Positions 31,349 to 40,073 of a stretch of 64,000 nucleotides of DNA are shown in pieces. This DNA is from Actinomadura syzygii (lineage in GTDB: Bacteria; Actinomycetota; Actinomycetes; Streptosporangiales; Streptosporangiaceae), in contig NZ_VSFF01000002.1 of the NCBI RefSeq assembly GCF_008085905.1, positions 372,001-436,000 on the forward strand. The letters run 5' to 3'. A program made the position numbers and the translations under genes. Position 1 is the stretch's first letter; every line of letters starts with the position of its first letter. Under the pieces are notes generated by a model, which was given only the letters and a program-made list of their open reading frames with translations, ran no database searches and was not told the DNA's origin.

Positions 31349-33100
31349 GTGACGGCTGAGCGGGTGGTGATCGACGGGCGCTTCGAGCTGCGCGGACGGC
31401 TCGGCAGCGGGGGCATGGGCACCGTCTGGCGCGCCTTCGACCTCGCGCTGGAGCGCGAGGTCGCGCTGAAGGAGGTGCGCCTCGCCGACGCCGAGCCGTC
31501 CCACCAGGACCCGGGCGTCGCGGCGATGATGCGCGAGCGCGTCATGCGGGAGGCGCGGGCGCTCGCCCGCCTCGACCACCCCAACGTGGTGACCATCCAC
31601 CACATCGTGGACTCGCCGGACATGCCGCACCCGTGGCTGGTGATGGAGCTCGTCCGGGGGAAGTCGCTGCAGGACAGGCTCGGGTCCGGGCCGCTCACGC
31701 CCGGCGAGGGCGCGGTCGTCGGACGCGGCGTCCTCGCCGCGCTGCGGGCCGCGCACGAGGCCGGGATCTGCCACCGCGACGTCAAGCCCGCGAACGTCCT
31801 GATGCGGACGGACGGCACGCCCGTCCTCACCGACTTCGGCATCGCGGTGCTGGAGGAGGCGTCCCGCGTCACCGCGACCGGCGGCCTCGTCGGGTCGCCG
31901 GAGTACATCGCGCCGGAGCGGCTGCACGGGACGGAGGGCGACCCCGCCTCCGACCTGTGGTCGCTCGGCCTCCTGCTGTACGTCGCGGTGGAGGGGCACA
32001 ACCCGCTGCGCCGTCCGACCGCCGCCGCGACGCTCGCCGCCGTCATGACCGCGGCGATCCCGCCGCCGCAGCGCGCCGGGCAGTTGGCGCCCGTGCTCCA
32101 GGCGCTGCTGGTGCGGGAACCGGCGGCGCGTCCGGCGGCCGCGCAGCTCGACCGGATGTTCGCCCAGGCCGCCGACGCCGTCACCACCGCGCCGGGCCTG
32201 GCGTTCCCGCCGCCGCCCGCCTTCCCCACGCCGCCACCGCCCGGCCCCGGCACCAACCCGAACGCCCTGCACGCGCCACTGCCCGGCCCCGGCACCAACC
32301 CGAACGCCCTGCACGCGCCACTGCCCGGCCCCGGCACCAACCCGAACGCCCTGCACGCGCCTCCGCCCGGGCCCGGCACTCACCCGAACCCCTTCCACAC
32401 GCCTCCGCCGCACACCACCACGGGCTCCATGCGGCGGCAGCGCCACAACGGGGCGCGGTGGCTGGTCGGGATCGCGGCCGGGATCGCGGTGTCCGCGGTC
32501 GTGGCGCTCATCGCGACGCTGGTCGTCGTCGTCCCGAAGATCATGGACGCGACCCGGGACACGGCCGCGGCCGGTCCCGGCGGCCGGACCGGGGCGGCGC
32601 CCACGACCACCGCCCGGGGGAGCGGGGGCGGCGGCGCGCGGGTCGCCACGCTGCTGACGCCCGCCGCGATCCGCGACGTGATCAAGAAGTTCGAGGCGGC
32701 GTCGGGCAGCACGAAGTTCGCCGAGTTCTCCGTCTATCCGGAACGTGCGTCCGCCGACGCGCCCGTCGCCGGGCGCCGCTCCGCCTTCGACAACTACACC
32801 TACGAGAAGGGCGCGGACGCGGCGGTGCGGAGCCGTCCGAGCGTCGCCATCACGACCGGCGACGCCAAGGTCGACCTCAAGACGTTCAACTGGGAGGCGC
32901 TGCCGTCCTTGCTGAACCGCGCCGCGCGCACACTGAAAGTGCCGAAGCCCACCAACCGGTACATCATCGTCCGGGCCGCCTGGACGTTCAACGGCGACGC
33001 CCCCACCATGCTCGTCTACCTCACCGACGACTACGGCGGCGGCTACCTCGCCGTGAACCTGAAGGGGAAGGTCATCAGCACCGTCCCCGCCAACTCCTGA
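31349..33100 (+). CDS. Transmembrane serine/threonine protein kinase with proline-rich repeat linker
   Basis: A 583-aa protein. The kinase domain (about 9-270) has the glycine loop LGSGGMGTVW, ALKEV (ATP Lys), HRDVKPANVLM (catalytic Asp) and DFGIAVL. A Pro/Gly-rich linker follows with three near-identical 14-residue units ending in NALHAP and a fourth degenerate one. One membrane helix (about 370-398) leads to an extracellular domain of about 160 residues without PASTA repeats that resembles no sensor I recognise. The GTG at 31349 places the start just ahead of the kinase fold. The FHA-protein gene 127 nt downstream, in the same direction, is a plausible phosphothreonine-reading partner. Confidence 0.9.
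   Translation: MTAERVVIDGRFELRGRLGSGGMGTVWRAFDLALEREVALKEVRLADAEPSHQDPGVAAMMRERVMREARALARLDHPNVVTIHHIVDSPDMPHPWLVMELVRGKSLQDRLGSGPLTPGEGAVVGRGVLAALRAAHEAGICHRDVKPANVLMRTDGTPVLTDFGIAVLEEASRVTATGGLVGSPEYIAPERLHGTEGDPASDLWSLGLLLYVAVEGHNPLRRPTAAATLAAVMTAAIPPPQRAGQLAPVLQALLVREPAARPAAAQLDRMFAQAADAVTTAPGLAFPPPPAFPTPPPPGPGTNPNALHAPLPGPGTNPNALHAPLPGPGTNPNALHAPPPGPGTHPNPFHTPPPHTTTGSMRRQRHNGARWLVGIAAGIAVSAVVALIATLVVVVPKIMDATRDTAAAGPGGRTGAAPTTTARGSGGGGARVATLLTPAAIRDVIKKFEAASGSTKFAEFSVYPERASADAPVAGRRSAFDNYTYEKGADAAVRSRPSVAITTGDAKVDLKTFNWEALPSLLNRAARTLKVPKPTNRYIIVRAAWTFNGDAPTMLVYLTDDYGGGYLAVNLKGKVISTVPANS
32238..32405 (+). repeat. 42-bp in-frame tandem repeat in kinase linker (3 near-identical units plus 1 decayed)
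   Basis: The unit encodes a 14-residue block beginning PGPGTNPN and ending ALHAP. Three copies are almost identical at DNA level, including identical codons, so the expansion is recent. A fourth copy has diverged at several codons. Copy number is expected to vary between strains. Confidence 0.85.
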
Positions 33101-33227
33101 CCGCGCTCACCCCGGCGTCCGGGACGGCGTCGAGGGCGGGACCCCTCCCGCGGCCGGGGGTTACGCTGAGCGCGGACGCGCGTGCGGAGCGGACGCGCGG
33201 GCACGACGCGCGGAGAGGACGGGTCGC

Positions 33228-34049
33228 ATGCCGATGACGACGCGCAAGCCGCCGGGCAAGGTCGACATCCTGCCGAGGGGTTTCGGGAGCCTCGCCACCG
33301 GCCTGCCCCCGGCCGAGCCCGGCACGTTGTTCGTCCGGGGCGCGAACGGCGGGATGCGGGTGTCCCCGGACTCCCGCTTCACCGTCGTGTTCGGACGCTG
33401 CGAGCCCGACGTCCACGTCTGCGTCGGCGGCGACGACAAGCGCGTCAGCCGCCGCCACGGCGTCATCACCCGCGAGCACTCGCGCTGGGTGCTGTACAAC
33501 GAGGGCAAGCTCGCGATCCGGTTCCCCGGCGCGCGGCTCGTGCTCGGCGGGCACCGGGCGGAGTTGCCGGTCACGTACCTGCCGCTGTTCATCGTCGCGC
33601 CGGGGCGGGAGCACCTCCTCGAAGTGCGCATCGCCGCGGGGTCGGCGGGGGCAGGGCCGGTCGACGTATACGAGGTCGAGACCTACGACCCGCGGCTCGA
33701 CCCGGAGGAGGAGCACGGCGGCATCCCCTGGTACCTGACCGAGCAGGAGAAGCTCGTCCTCGTCTGCCTTGCCCAGCGCTACCTGCGGCAGGAGCCGTGG
33801 CCGCAGCCGCTCACCTGGGCGCAGGTCGCCGACGAGCTCGGCCGCCTCCGCCCCGAGGAGACGTGGAACGACAAGCGGGCGGCGCGGGTCGTCACCGGCG
33901 TCCGGATGCGGCTCAGCCCGTACGTCGGCGGCCTCCGCGAGGAGGACATCCCGCCGCCGATCGGCAACGCGCTCAACCACAACCTGATCAACGTGCTGCT
34001 CGTCCACACGATGCTCCGCACGTCCCACCTGGACGACATCGGCGGGTAG
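33228..34049 (+). CDS. FHA-domain protein
   Basis: A 273-aa cytoplasmic protein. A forkhead-associated domain (about 45-130) shows the conserved GR, SRRHG and N residues in FGRCEPDV, KRVSRRHGVI and LYNEG, which read phosphothreonine. The C-terminal half (about 165-265) is helical, with a winged-helix-like stretch LTEQEKLVLVCLAQRYL and WAQVADELGR; its function is unknown. Placed between two membrane Ser/Thr kinases, it is a likely substrate or adaptor of one of them. It ends 9 nt from the convergent kinase gene. Confidence 0.82.
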   Translation: MPMTTRKPPGKVDILPRGFGSLATGLPPAEPGTLFVRGANGGMRVSPDSRFTVVFGRCEPDVHVCVGGDDKRVSRRHGVITREHSRWVLYNEGKLAIRFPGARLVLGGHRAELPVTYLPLFIVAPGREHLLEVRIAAGSAGAGPVDVYEVETYDPRLDPEEEHGGIPWYLTEQEKLVLVCLAQRYLRQEPWPQPLTWAQVADELGRLRPEETWNDKRAARVVTGVRMRLSPYVGGLREEDIPPPIGNALNHNLINVLLVHTMLRTSHLDDIGG

Positions 34050-34058
34050 CGGGCGGGT

Positions 34059-35879
34059 TCACGCGGGGAGCTGGGCGGCCGCCGCGTCGGCGAGGGTCGT
34101 CGCCATCGCGCACAGCTCCTTCACGGGCGGCGCGCCGCGCGCGACGAGGTACAGCAGCTCGGCCGCCTCGTCGCCGTGCTGGTCGGAGTAGGTCCGGTGC
34201 ACGACGCGGACCACGCACGTCCCGTCCCCGTCGCCCTTCGGCTGGACGAACGCGGGACGCCCCCGCAGCCGGGTGGGGTTCCCGTCGTCGGCGGCCGTGG
34301 GCGGCTGGCCGCGGTCGAAGAACAGGTGGACGTCGATGTCGCGGGTGGTGCTCCCCCACTCGCAGCCCCAGCCGCCGAAGCCGACGTCCGGCTCCGCCGC
34401 GTCGACGCCGGGGACGATGTCGAGCGCGCCCGGCCCGATCATCGCGCAGGCGTTCCGGTGCGCCAGCGACCGCGCCGGGAACGGCGGCGACCGCCGCGCG
34501 AGCGGGGCGCGGTTCAGCGCCGCGACCGCGCGGACGGCGGCGGTCTCGGCGATGGGGCAGAGCGGCACGGGACGGCCCTGCGTCTGGTGCGCGTCGACCA
34601 CGATGGTGGTGCCGGCGTCCGGGGGAGGCAGGACGAGGATCCGGCCGCAGAAGTCGTCCTCGGCGCGGTCCTCGACGACGCGGACGCGCCCGATCGTCCT
34701 CGCCGGTCCGGCCGTCTCCGGCCCGCCGCCGGTGTCGAGGTCGAACTTGACGTCGACCTCGCCGTCGCCGCCGGTGGACACGAGGACGTCGCACCGGTCG
34801 AAGTTGCCGTAGTCGTTGTCGAGCTCCGTCCCGCCGAACTTGCGAAGCGCGGACGGGTCGGTCAGCGCGCACGGGTCGGCGGTGCGCGGGTCGCCGATCA
34901 GCGACACGGGCTTCGGCTTGGGCTTCGCCGGGGCCGTGCCGCCGGACGACGGGATCACGATCGCGAGCGCGACCCCTAACGCGACGACCGCGCCCGCCGC
35001 CGAGACGGCCACCGGGTGCCGCCGCGCGAACGCCACCGGACGGCGCCACGGCTGGGTCGTCCGGACGGCGGCGGACGACTCGTCCTCGGTCGGGGCGGCG
35101 TAGCCGGGACGCTCCGGCTCGGCCGGGCCCGCCACCTCCTCCAGCAGCCGCCGCGCCTCGGCGGGCGCGGGCCGGGCGCCAGGCTCGGGCCGCAGCAGCG
35201 CCGCGACGACCCCGGCCAGCGGCCCGAGGTCGGCGGCGCGCGCCGCCGGGTCTCCGGGCGGCGCGCCGGTGACCAGCGCCTGGACGGTCGCGCCGAGCGA
35301 GAACACGTCCGAGGCGGGCTCGGGACGGCCGCGCACGACCTCGGGCGCGGCGTAGGCGGGCGTGTGGCTGACCGCCCCGTTCCGCGTGACCGTCTCCCGG
35401 CCGCCGAACCGGTAGGCGGCGCCGAAGTCGGTGAGCTTGGCCGTCCCGTCGTCGGTGACGACGATGTTGCCCGGCTTGACGTCGCAGTGCACGATGCCCT
35501 CGGCGTGCAGGGCCGACAGCGCCGACGCGATCTGCGCGCCGACGCGGGCCGCGCTCTCCGGCCGCATCGGGGGCCAGGCGTCCAGGCTGCCGCCGGGCAC
35601 GTACTCAAGGACGAGCCACGACGTGTCCTCGTCGCCGGTGCGCACCCGGACGGCGTCGTACAGCGTGACCACGTGCGGATGGCTGAACCGCGCCAGCGCG
35701 CGGGCCTCCGACCGCAACCGGTCGAACGCGCCGGGCCCGACCCCGTCGAGCCTCGCCCGCTTCAACGCGACGCGGCGCCCGAGTTCGGGGTCGTCGGCGA
35801 GCCAGACCTCACCCGTCCCCCCGCGGATGGGCCCCTTGATCAGCCGGTACCGGCCGCCGACCTCCGCTCCGAGACGCAC
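34059..35879 (-). CDS. Transmembrane serine/threonine protein kinase with extracellular sensor domain
   Basis: A 606-aa protein. The kinase domain (about 8-260) has RYRLIKGPIRGGTGEVW, VALKRA, then HCDVKPGNIVV in place of HRD, and DFGAAYR. The Arg-to-Cys change makes it a non-RD kinase, so activation-loop phosphorylation may not be needed. One membrane helix lies near 288-310, followed by a large extracellular region with several Cys (DPCAL, DRCDV, NACAMIG, WGCEW, GTCVV) that may form disulfides. The GTG at 35879 follows GAGAGGAG and puts the kinase fold at the N-terminus. That start lies 71 bp inside the upstream radical SAM gene on the same strand. Confidence 0.87.
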   Translation of the reverse strand: MRLGAEVGGRYRLIKGPIRGGTGEVWLADDPELGRRVALKRARLDGVGPGAFDRLRSEARALARFSHPHVVTLYDAVRVRTGDEDTSWLVLEYVPGGSLDAWPPMRPESAARVGAQIASALSALHAEGIVHCDVKPGNIVVTDDGTAKLTDFGAAYRFGGRETVTRNGAVSHTPAYAAPEVVRGRPEPASDVFSLGATVQALVTGAPPGDPAARAADLGPLAGVVAALLRPEPGARPAPAEARRLLEEVAGPAEPERPGYAAPTEDESSAAVRTTQPWRRPVAFARRHPVAVSAAGAVVALGVALAIVIPSSGGTAPAKPKPKPVSLIGDPRTADPCALTDPSALRKFGGTELDNDYGNFDRCDVLVSTGGDGEVDVKFDLDTGGGPETAGPARTIGRVRVVEDRAEDDFCGRILVLPPPDAGTTIVVDAHQTQGRPVPLCPIAETAAVRAVAALNRAPLARRSPPFPARSLAHRNACAMIGPGALDIVPGVDAAEPDVGFGGWGCEWGSTTRDIDVHLFFDRGQPPTAADDGNPTRLRGRPAFVQPKGDGDGTCVVRVVHRTYSDQHGDEAAELLYLVARGAPPVKELCAMATTLADAAAAQLPA

Positions 35880-37374
35880 CGCGACTCCTCTCACCCGGCG
35901 ACCCACCCGGCGATCCACCCGGCGACGCCCAGCGCCGCGCGCGGCCCAACCTACTGCGTGACGGCGCGGGCACACACCGTTCCTCGCCAATGGAATCGGC
36001 CGTTCGCGCGGGACGCGCGCCGAATCCCGAGAGGACCGCCTCCAGGATCGGCAGCGCGCGGCCCGCCCTTTTCGCGCGGATGACCAGGTCCCAGGCGGGT
36101 TCGAATTTCTTCCACCCCCCGGCGTAGGCGGCGTGCCTGGCCTTTGCGCGCAGCGTCGGCTTGGTCGCGGCGCCGCGCAGGATCGACCCCCACCGGTAGA
36201 AGTCGCGGTAGGCGCGCTGGTAGCCGTCCTCCAACTGCCGGGGGGTCATCTTCGCGGGCTTGAACACGACCGTCCGGGTGTCGTAACCGGACCAGTCGGA
36301 ATGGAGGAGGCGGCCCGCCTTCGCCATGCGGTCGTAGAGCCGCGTGCCGGGGTAGGGCGTGAGGATGTGGAAGGTGGCCGTCTCGATCCCCTGGCCGACC
36401 GCCCATTCCACGGTGCGGTCGAAGACGCCGGGGTCGTCCTCGTCCATCCCGAAGACGAAGCTGCCGTTGACCATAACGCCGTTATCGTGCAGCCGGCGGA
36501 CGACTGCGTCGTAGTCGCGGTCGATGTTCTGCCATTTCCGCTGCTCCGTCAGATTGGCGGCGTTGATCGTCTCGAAACCGACGAACAAACTGCGCAGACC
36601 CGATTCGACCGCCTTTTCGAGGAGGCCGGGGCGGAGCACGGCCTGCACCGTTCCCGCGGCCTGCCAGAGCCGTCCCATCCCGCGCATCCCGTCGAAGAGC
36701 GCGGACGCGAACCTGGCGTTGCCGAACAGGTGGTCGTCGAGGAAGTACAGGTGGCGTCCGGGCAGCCGGTCGATCTCGGCGAGCGCGGCGTCGACGGTCT
36801 GGGTGTAGAACGACTTCCCGCCCTCGAAGAACGCCTCCTTGTAGCAGAAGTCGCACACGTGCGGGCAGCCGCGCGACACGACGATCGAGTTCGGCACCAG
36901 GTACCGCTCGCGGGCGATCAGGTCGCGGCGGATCGGCGGCAGCGCGGCGAGCGTCCGCTCCGTCGACTCGTACCGCGGCGCCGGGCGCCCGGCGCGGAAG
37001 TCGGCGAGGAACCGCGGCCAGGTGTCCTCGCCGGGGCCGAGGAAGACGGTGTCGGCGTGCGCGGACGCCTCGTTCGGGAGCGAGGTGACGTGCAGTCCGC
37101 CCAGGCAGACGTAGGCGCCGCGGGCGCGGTAGAGGTCGGCGAGCTCGTAGGAGCGCCGCGCCGAGGTGATGTAGACCTGGATCACCACGAGGTCGGGCTC
37201 GTCGGAGGTGTCGACCCGCTGCACGTGCTCGTCGGTCAGCGTCACCTCGTCGTCCGGGTCGAGGTAGCCGGCCAGCGTGGCGAGGCCGAGCGGCGGGAAC
37301 AGCGAATACTTGATCGGCCGGAAGAACGGCGAGGTCGCCTCGGTCAGGGCCGGAAGGATCATCTTCACGCGCAT
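35809..37374 (-). CDS. B12-binding-domain radical SAM protein
   Basis: A 521-aa class B-type radical SAM enzyme. The N-terminal cobalamin-binding-like domain (about 1-140: KMILPALTEATSPFF, PPLGLATLAGYL, GGLHVTSLPNEA) is followed by the radical SAM core with the CX3CX2C cluster in RGCPHVCDFCYKEAFF. The core keeps YFLDDHLFGN and GFETINAANL. Relatives methylate unactivated carbons or build lipids and natural products; the substrate here cannot be read. The last 40-50 residues are Arg/Ser/Gly-rich, low in complexity and overlap the next gene, so the tail may be unconserved. The ATG at 37374 has GGAG 5 nt upstream. Standalone gene, not evidently part of the polyketide cluster. Confidence 0.82.
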   Translation of the reverse strand: MRVKMILPALTEATSPFFRPIKYSLFPPLGLATLAGYLDPDDEVTLTDEHVQRVDTSDEPDLVVIQVYITSARRSYELADLYRARGAYVCLGGLHVTSLPNEASAHADTVFLGPGEDTWPRFLADFRAGRPAPRYESTERTLAALPPIRRDLIARERYLVPNSIVVSRGCPHVCDFCYKEAFFEGGKSFYTQTVDAALAEIDRLPGRHLYFLDDHLFGNARFASALFDGMRGMGRLWQAAGTVQAVLRPGLLEKAVESGLRSLFVGFETINAANLTEQRKWQNIDRDYDAVVRRLHDNGVMVNGSFVFGMDEDDPGVFDRTVEWAVGQGIETATFHILTPYPGTRLYDRMAKAGRLLHSDWSGYDTRTVVFKPAKMTPRQLEDGYQRAYRDFYRWGSILRGAATKPTLRAKARHAAYAGGWKKFEPAWDLVIRAKRAGRALPILEAVLSGFGARPARTADSIGEERCVPAPSRSRLGRARRWASPGGSPGGSPGERSRGASRSGGRRPVPADQGAHPRGDG

Positions 37375-37416
37375 GCTCCATTGCACGCCGCCGCGCGTCC
37401 GAGCGGGCGTCCGTCC

Positions 37417-37437
37417 TGTGCGGATAGTGTGCGGATA
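37417..37437 (+). promoter_or_regulatory. Tandem TGTGCGGATA repeats, candidate OmpR-type regulator site
   Basis: Two exact copies of TGTGCGGATA start at 37417 and 37428, an 11-bp period. OmpR/PhoB-family dimers bind tandem half-sites with this spacing. The pair lies about 43-63 nt before the response-regulator start, so autoregulation is likely. Confidence 0.55.
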
Positions 37438-37479
37438 CCGTGTCGGTCGTCCGTAATTCAATCGTTCTAGAATGTCTTT

Positions 37480-38193
37480 GTGACCTACGGACTTCTGATC
37501 GTCGAAGACGATTTCGATATCGGTTCGGACTTGGTCGCCGTGCTCGGCGCGCACGGATACACCACGGCCCTGACCGCCAAGGGGGTCAGGGCGGTCCAGC
37601 TCGTGCGGAGCGACCCGCCGCAGATCGTCCTCGTCGACCTGGGGCTGCCCGACATGGACGGGCTCGCGCTGTGCCGCCGGCTGCGCTCGCTGCGTCCCGA
37701 GCTGGCGATCCTCGTGGTGACCGCGCGTTCCCGGGAGTTCGACGTGGTCATGGCCCTGGACGCGGGCGCCGACGACTACCTCACCAAGCCGTTCCGGATC
37801 GACGAGCTGCTCGCCCGGCTGCGCGCCCTGACGCGCCGGCGGAAGAGCCGTTTCGGTCCGGCCGTGGTGAGCGTCGGTGGCCTCAGCGTGAACCCGGCCG
37901 CGCGGCGGGTGCTGCTCGGCGGGCGCGAGGTGGGCCTGCGTCCCCGGGAGTTCGATCTGCTGGAGATGCTCGTGTCCCGCGCGGGTCAGGTGGTGTCGCG
38001 CGAGGAGCTGATGCGGGAGGTGTGGGGGACGGAGTGGCTCGGCGCGACCAAGACGCTCGACGTCCACGTGTGCGCGCTGCGCCGCAAGCTCGCGGTGTAC
38101 GGGCACGACCCGCGGCGGATCACGACGCTGCGCAGGATCGGCTACCGGTACGAGGCCGAGGCGGCGGAGCGCTGGTCGGCAGCAGGAGGGTGA
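37480..38193 (+). CDS. OmpR/PhoB-family response regulator
   Basis: A 237-aa two-domain regulator. The receiver domain (1-120) has the acidic pair D10-D11, phospho-acceptor D53 in VLVDLGLPDMDG, the VTAR Thr and the LTKPF Lys. A winged-helix DNA-binding domain (about 135-230) follows with LRPREFDLLEMLV, VSREELMREVWG, TLDVHVCALRRKL and RRIGYRYE. The GTG start at 37480 follows an AT-rich stretch. The final 74 bp overlap, tail to tail, with the sensor kinase gene at 38120-39367, which is its likely partner. Confidence 0.93.
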   Translation: MTYGLLIVEDDFDIGSDLVAVLGAHGYTTALTAKGVRAVQLVRSDPPQIVLVDLGLPDMDGLALCRRLRSLRPELAILVVTARSREFDVVMALDAGADDYLTKPFRIDELLARLRALTRRRKSRFGPAVVSVGGLSVNPAARRVLLGGREVGLRPREFDLLEMLVSRAGQVVSREELMREVWGTEWLGATKTLDVHVCALRRKLAVYGHDPRRITTLRRIGYRYEAEAAERWSAAGG

Positions 38194-39367
38194 AGACGGC
38201 CGGGTCGGTCCGGCTGAGGTAGAGCCGCCCGCCCTCGGCGTGGGCGAGCGAGCGGGCGATCGACAGGCCGAGCCCGTGGGCCTCGCCGGAGCCCGTCGCC
38301 GGGCGCCGCTCGAACACGTCGTCGCCGGGACGCGGCCCGGGTCCCTCGTCCATCACGTCGACGGCGAGCGCGGGGTCGGAGTGGTAGGCGGTGACGGTGA
38401 TCGTCCCCGCGCCGTGGGTCAGCGCGTTGTCGAGCAGGACGTCGAGGATCTGCGTGACGGCGGCGGACGACGCGACGACCGGCGGCAGCGGGCGGCGGAC
38501 GGTGAGCGCGAGGCTCCGTCCCGCGGCCCGCACGTCCGGCTCGTGCCGGTCGCGGACCCGCTCCAGGACGCGCACGACGTCGAGGGGCTCGCGGTCGTCC
38601 TCGTCCCGGGCGAGCCGCAGCAGCTCCTCCACGGTGTCGACGAGCGCCCAGCCGCGGCCGATCGCCGTCCGGATCGCGGTGTGCGGGTCGTCGTCCGGCC
38701 GGTGCAGGCCCGCTTCGAGGCCGAGCAGGAGGCGGGTGAGCGGCGTCCTGAGCTGGTGCGCGACATCGGTGCTGAACGCGCGTTCCCGCGCGACGGCCTC
38801 GTCCAGCCGCCGCAGGGCCTGGGCGAGCTGCTCGACGGGACGCTGGGCGCGCCCGGCGATCCGGCGGGCCGCGACGGCGGCGAGCGCGAGCAGGGCGAGC
38901 GCGGCGAGCGCCGTCGCGGCCCAGGCCCGCTCGGTGCGATGGCGGATCAGCGTGCCGGGCACGCCGACGCGGACGACGGTCATCGTCCCGCGCGGGTGCA
39001 CGAGCGGCGCGGTGGCGGTGAGCTGGCCGTCCTCGAACGTGTCGTGGATGTGCCCGTCGCCCGCGCTCGCCGCCGCCGCCGAGCTGGACGGCCCCTCGCC
39101 GAGCAGGCGCTGCCCGCCCGGCCCGTACAGCCCGACGATCCGGGACGCGTCCCCGATCACCGGCAGCCCGCCCCTGCCGCCGGCGGGCGGGGCGGTCTGC
39201 AACCCGCTCACCAGCCGGTCGAGGTCGGCGGTGGCCTCGTCCACGTAGAGGCGCCGCACGGTGAGGCCGAGCGGCACGGCGCACGCGAGGACGGCGAGCG
39301 CGGTTATCCCGACGATCCAGCCGAGGAGGTAGCGGTGCTGCGGGACCGAGCGATCGCGGGGACTCAT
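38120..39367 (-). CDS. Sensor histidine kinase
   Basis: A 415-aa membrane kinase with two membrane helices (about 12-36 and 144-168), a periplasmic domain of about 110 residues between them, and a HAMP-like linker. Then come the dimerisation H-box with phospho-His204 in DVAHQLRTPLTRL, the N-box DNALTHG, the G1 box DEGPGP and a G2-like GLGLSIARSLAHAEGG. The last 24 residues or so are encoded antisense to the response regulator. The start lies 7 nt after the narI stop, so it is probably expressed with the nitrate reductase operon. The signal is unknown; nitrate or redox is a contextual guess. Confidence 0.9.
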   Translation of the reverse strand: MSPRDRSVPQHRYLLGWIVGITALAVLACAVPLGLTVRRLYVDEATADLDRLVSGLQTAPPAGGRGGLPVIGDASRIVGLYGPGGQRLLGEGPSSSAAAASAGDGHIHDTFEDGQLTATAPLVHPRGTMTVVRVGVPGTLIRHRTERAWAATALAALALLALAAVAARRIAGRAQRPVEQLAQALRRLDEAVARERAFSTDVAHQLRTPLTRLLLGLEAGLHRPDDDPHTAIRTAIGRGWALVDTVEELLRLARDEDDREPLDVVRVLERVRDRHEPDVRAAGRSLALTVRRPLPPVVASSAAVTQILDVLLDNALTHGAGTITVTAYHSDPALAVDVMDEGPGPRPGDDVFERRPATGSGEAHGLGLSIARSLAHAEGGRLYLSRTDPAVFTLLLPTSAPPPRPRTGSRSCAAS

Positions 39368-39374
39368 CGATGCC

Positions 39375-40073
39375 TCACTGCCGTGAAGGGGCCCGGACGC
39401 CGCGCGACCGGTAGACCACGTACGGACGGACGACGTATCCGAGCGGCGCCGCGAACGCGTGCACCAGTCGGCTGAACGGCCACAGCGCGAACAATGCCAT
39501 GCCGATGAGCGCGTGCACCTGGTAGACCAGCGGCGCGCCGTTCATCGCGTCGACGTTCGGGTCGAGGCCGAAGAGGCTGCGGAACCAGATCGAGACGCCG
39601 AGCCGGTAGTCGTAGGAGCCGCTGCGCGCCCCGGCGAACGTGGCGGCGAGCCCCGCGCCCAGCACGATCGCGAGGACGGGGTACAGCAGCCGGTCGCTGC
39701 GCTGGGACGACACCCGCACCGCGCGCGTCCGCAGCCGCCGCCAGATCAGTGCGGCGAACCCGAGGGCGGCGGCGACGCCCGCCGTCCCGCCGACGATCAG
39801 CGCGTTGGCCCGGTACACCGACTCGGGCACCTGGAGGCGCTCCGTCAGCGACTCGGGGACGATCAGCCCGACGACGTGCCCGGCGATGACCATCAGCAGG
39901 CCGAGATGGAACACCGGGCCCGCGACGCGCAGGATCCGGCTCTCGTGGATCTGGCTGGAATGGGTGGTGATCCCGAACCGGTCGTAGCGGTACCGCCACA
40001 CGTTCCCGCCGACGAAGACGACGAGGGACAGGTAGGGCAGCACGCCCCACAGCGCGATGTGCAGGTGCTTCAC
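39375..40073 (-). CDS. narI: Respiratory nitrate reductase gamma subunit, cytochrome b
   Basis: A 232-aa membrane protein with five helices (first: LWGVLPYLSLVVFVGGNVWRY). His residues for two b-type haems occur in VFHLGLLMVIAGHVVG and VYQVHALIGMALFALWPFSRLVHAF. It anchors NarGH in the membrane and oxidises quinol, sending electrons to the NarH clusters. The GTG start overlaps the narJ stop (GTGA). Length matches the family. Confidence 0.93.
   Translation of the reverse strand: MKHLHIALWGVLPYLSLVVFVGGNVWRYRYDRFGITTHSSQIHESRILRVAGPVFHLGLLMVIAGHVVGLIVPESLTERLQVPESVYRANALIVGGTAGVAAALGFAALIWRRLRTRAVRVSSQRSDRLLYPVLAIVLGAGLAATFAGARSGSYDYRLGVSIWFRSLFGLDPNVDAMNGAPLVYQVHALIGMALFALWPFSRLVHAFAAPLGYVVRPYVVYRSRGVRAPSRQ

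Noticed and set aside
32238..32405. Minisatellite or CRISPR-like array
   Set aside because: The 42-bp units are in frame inside a kinase gene and have no unique spacers.
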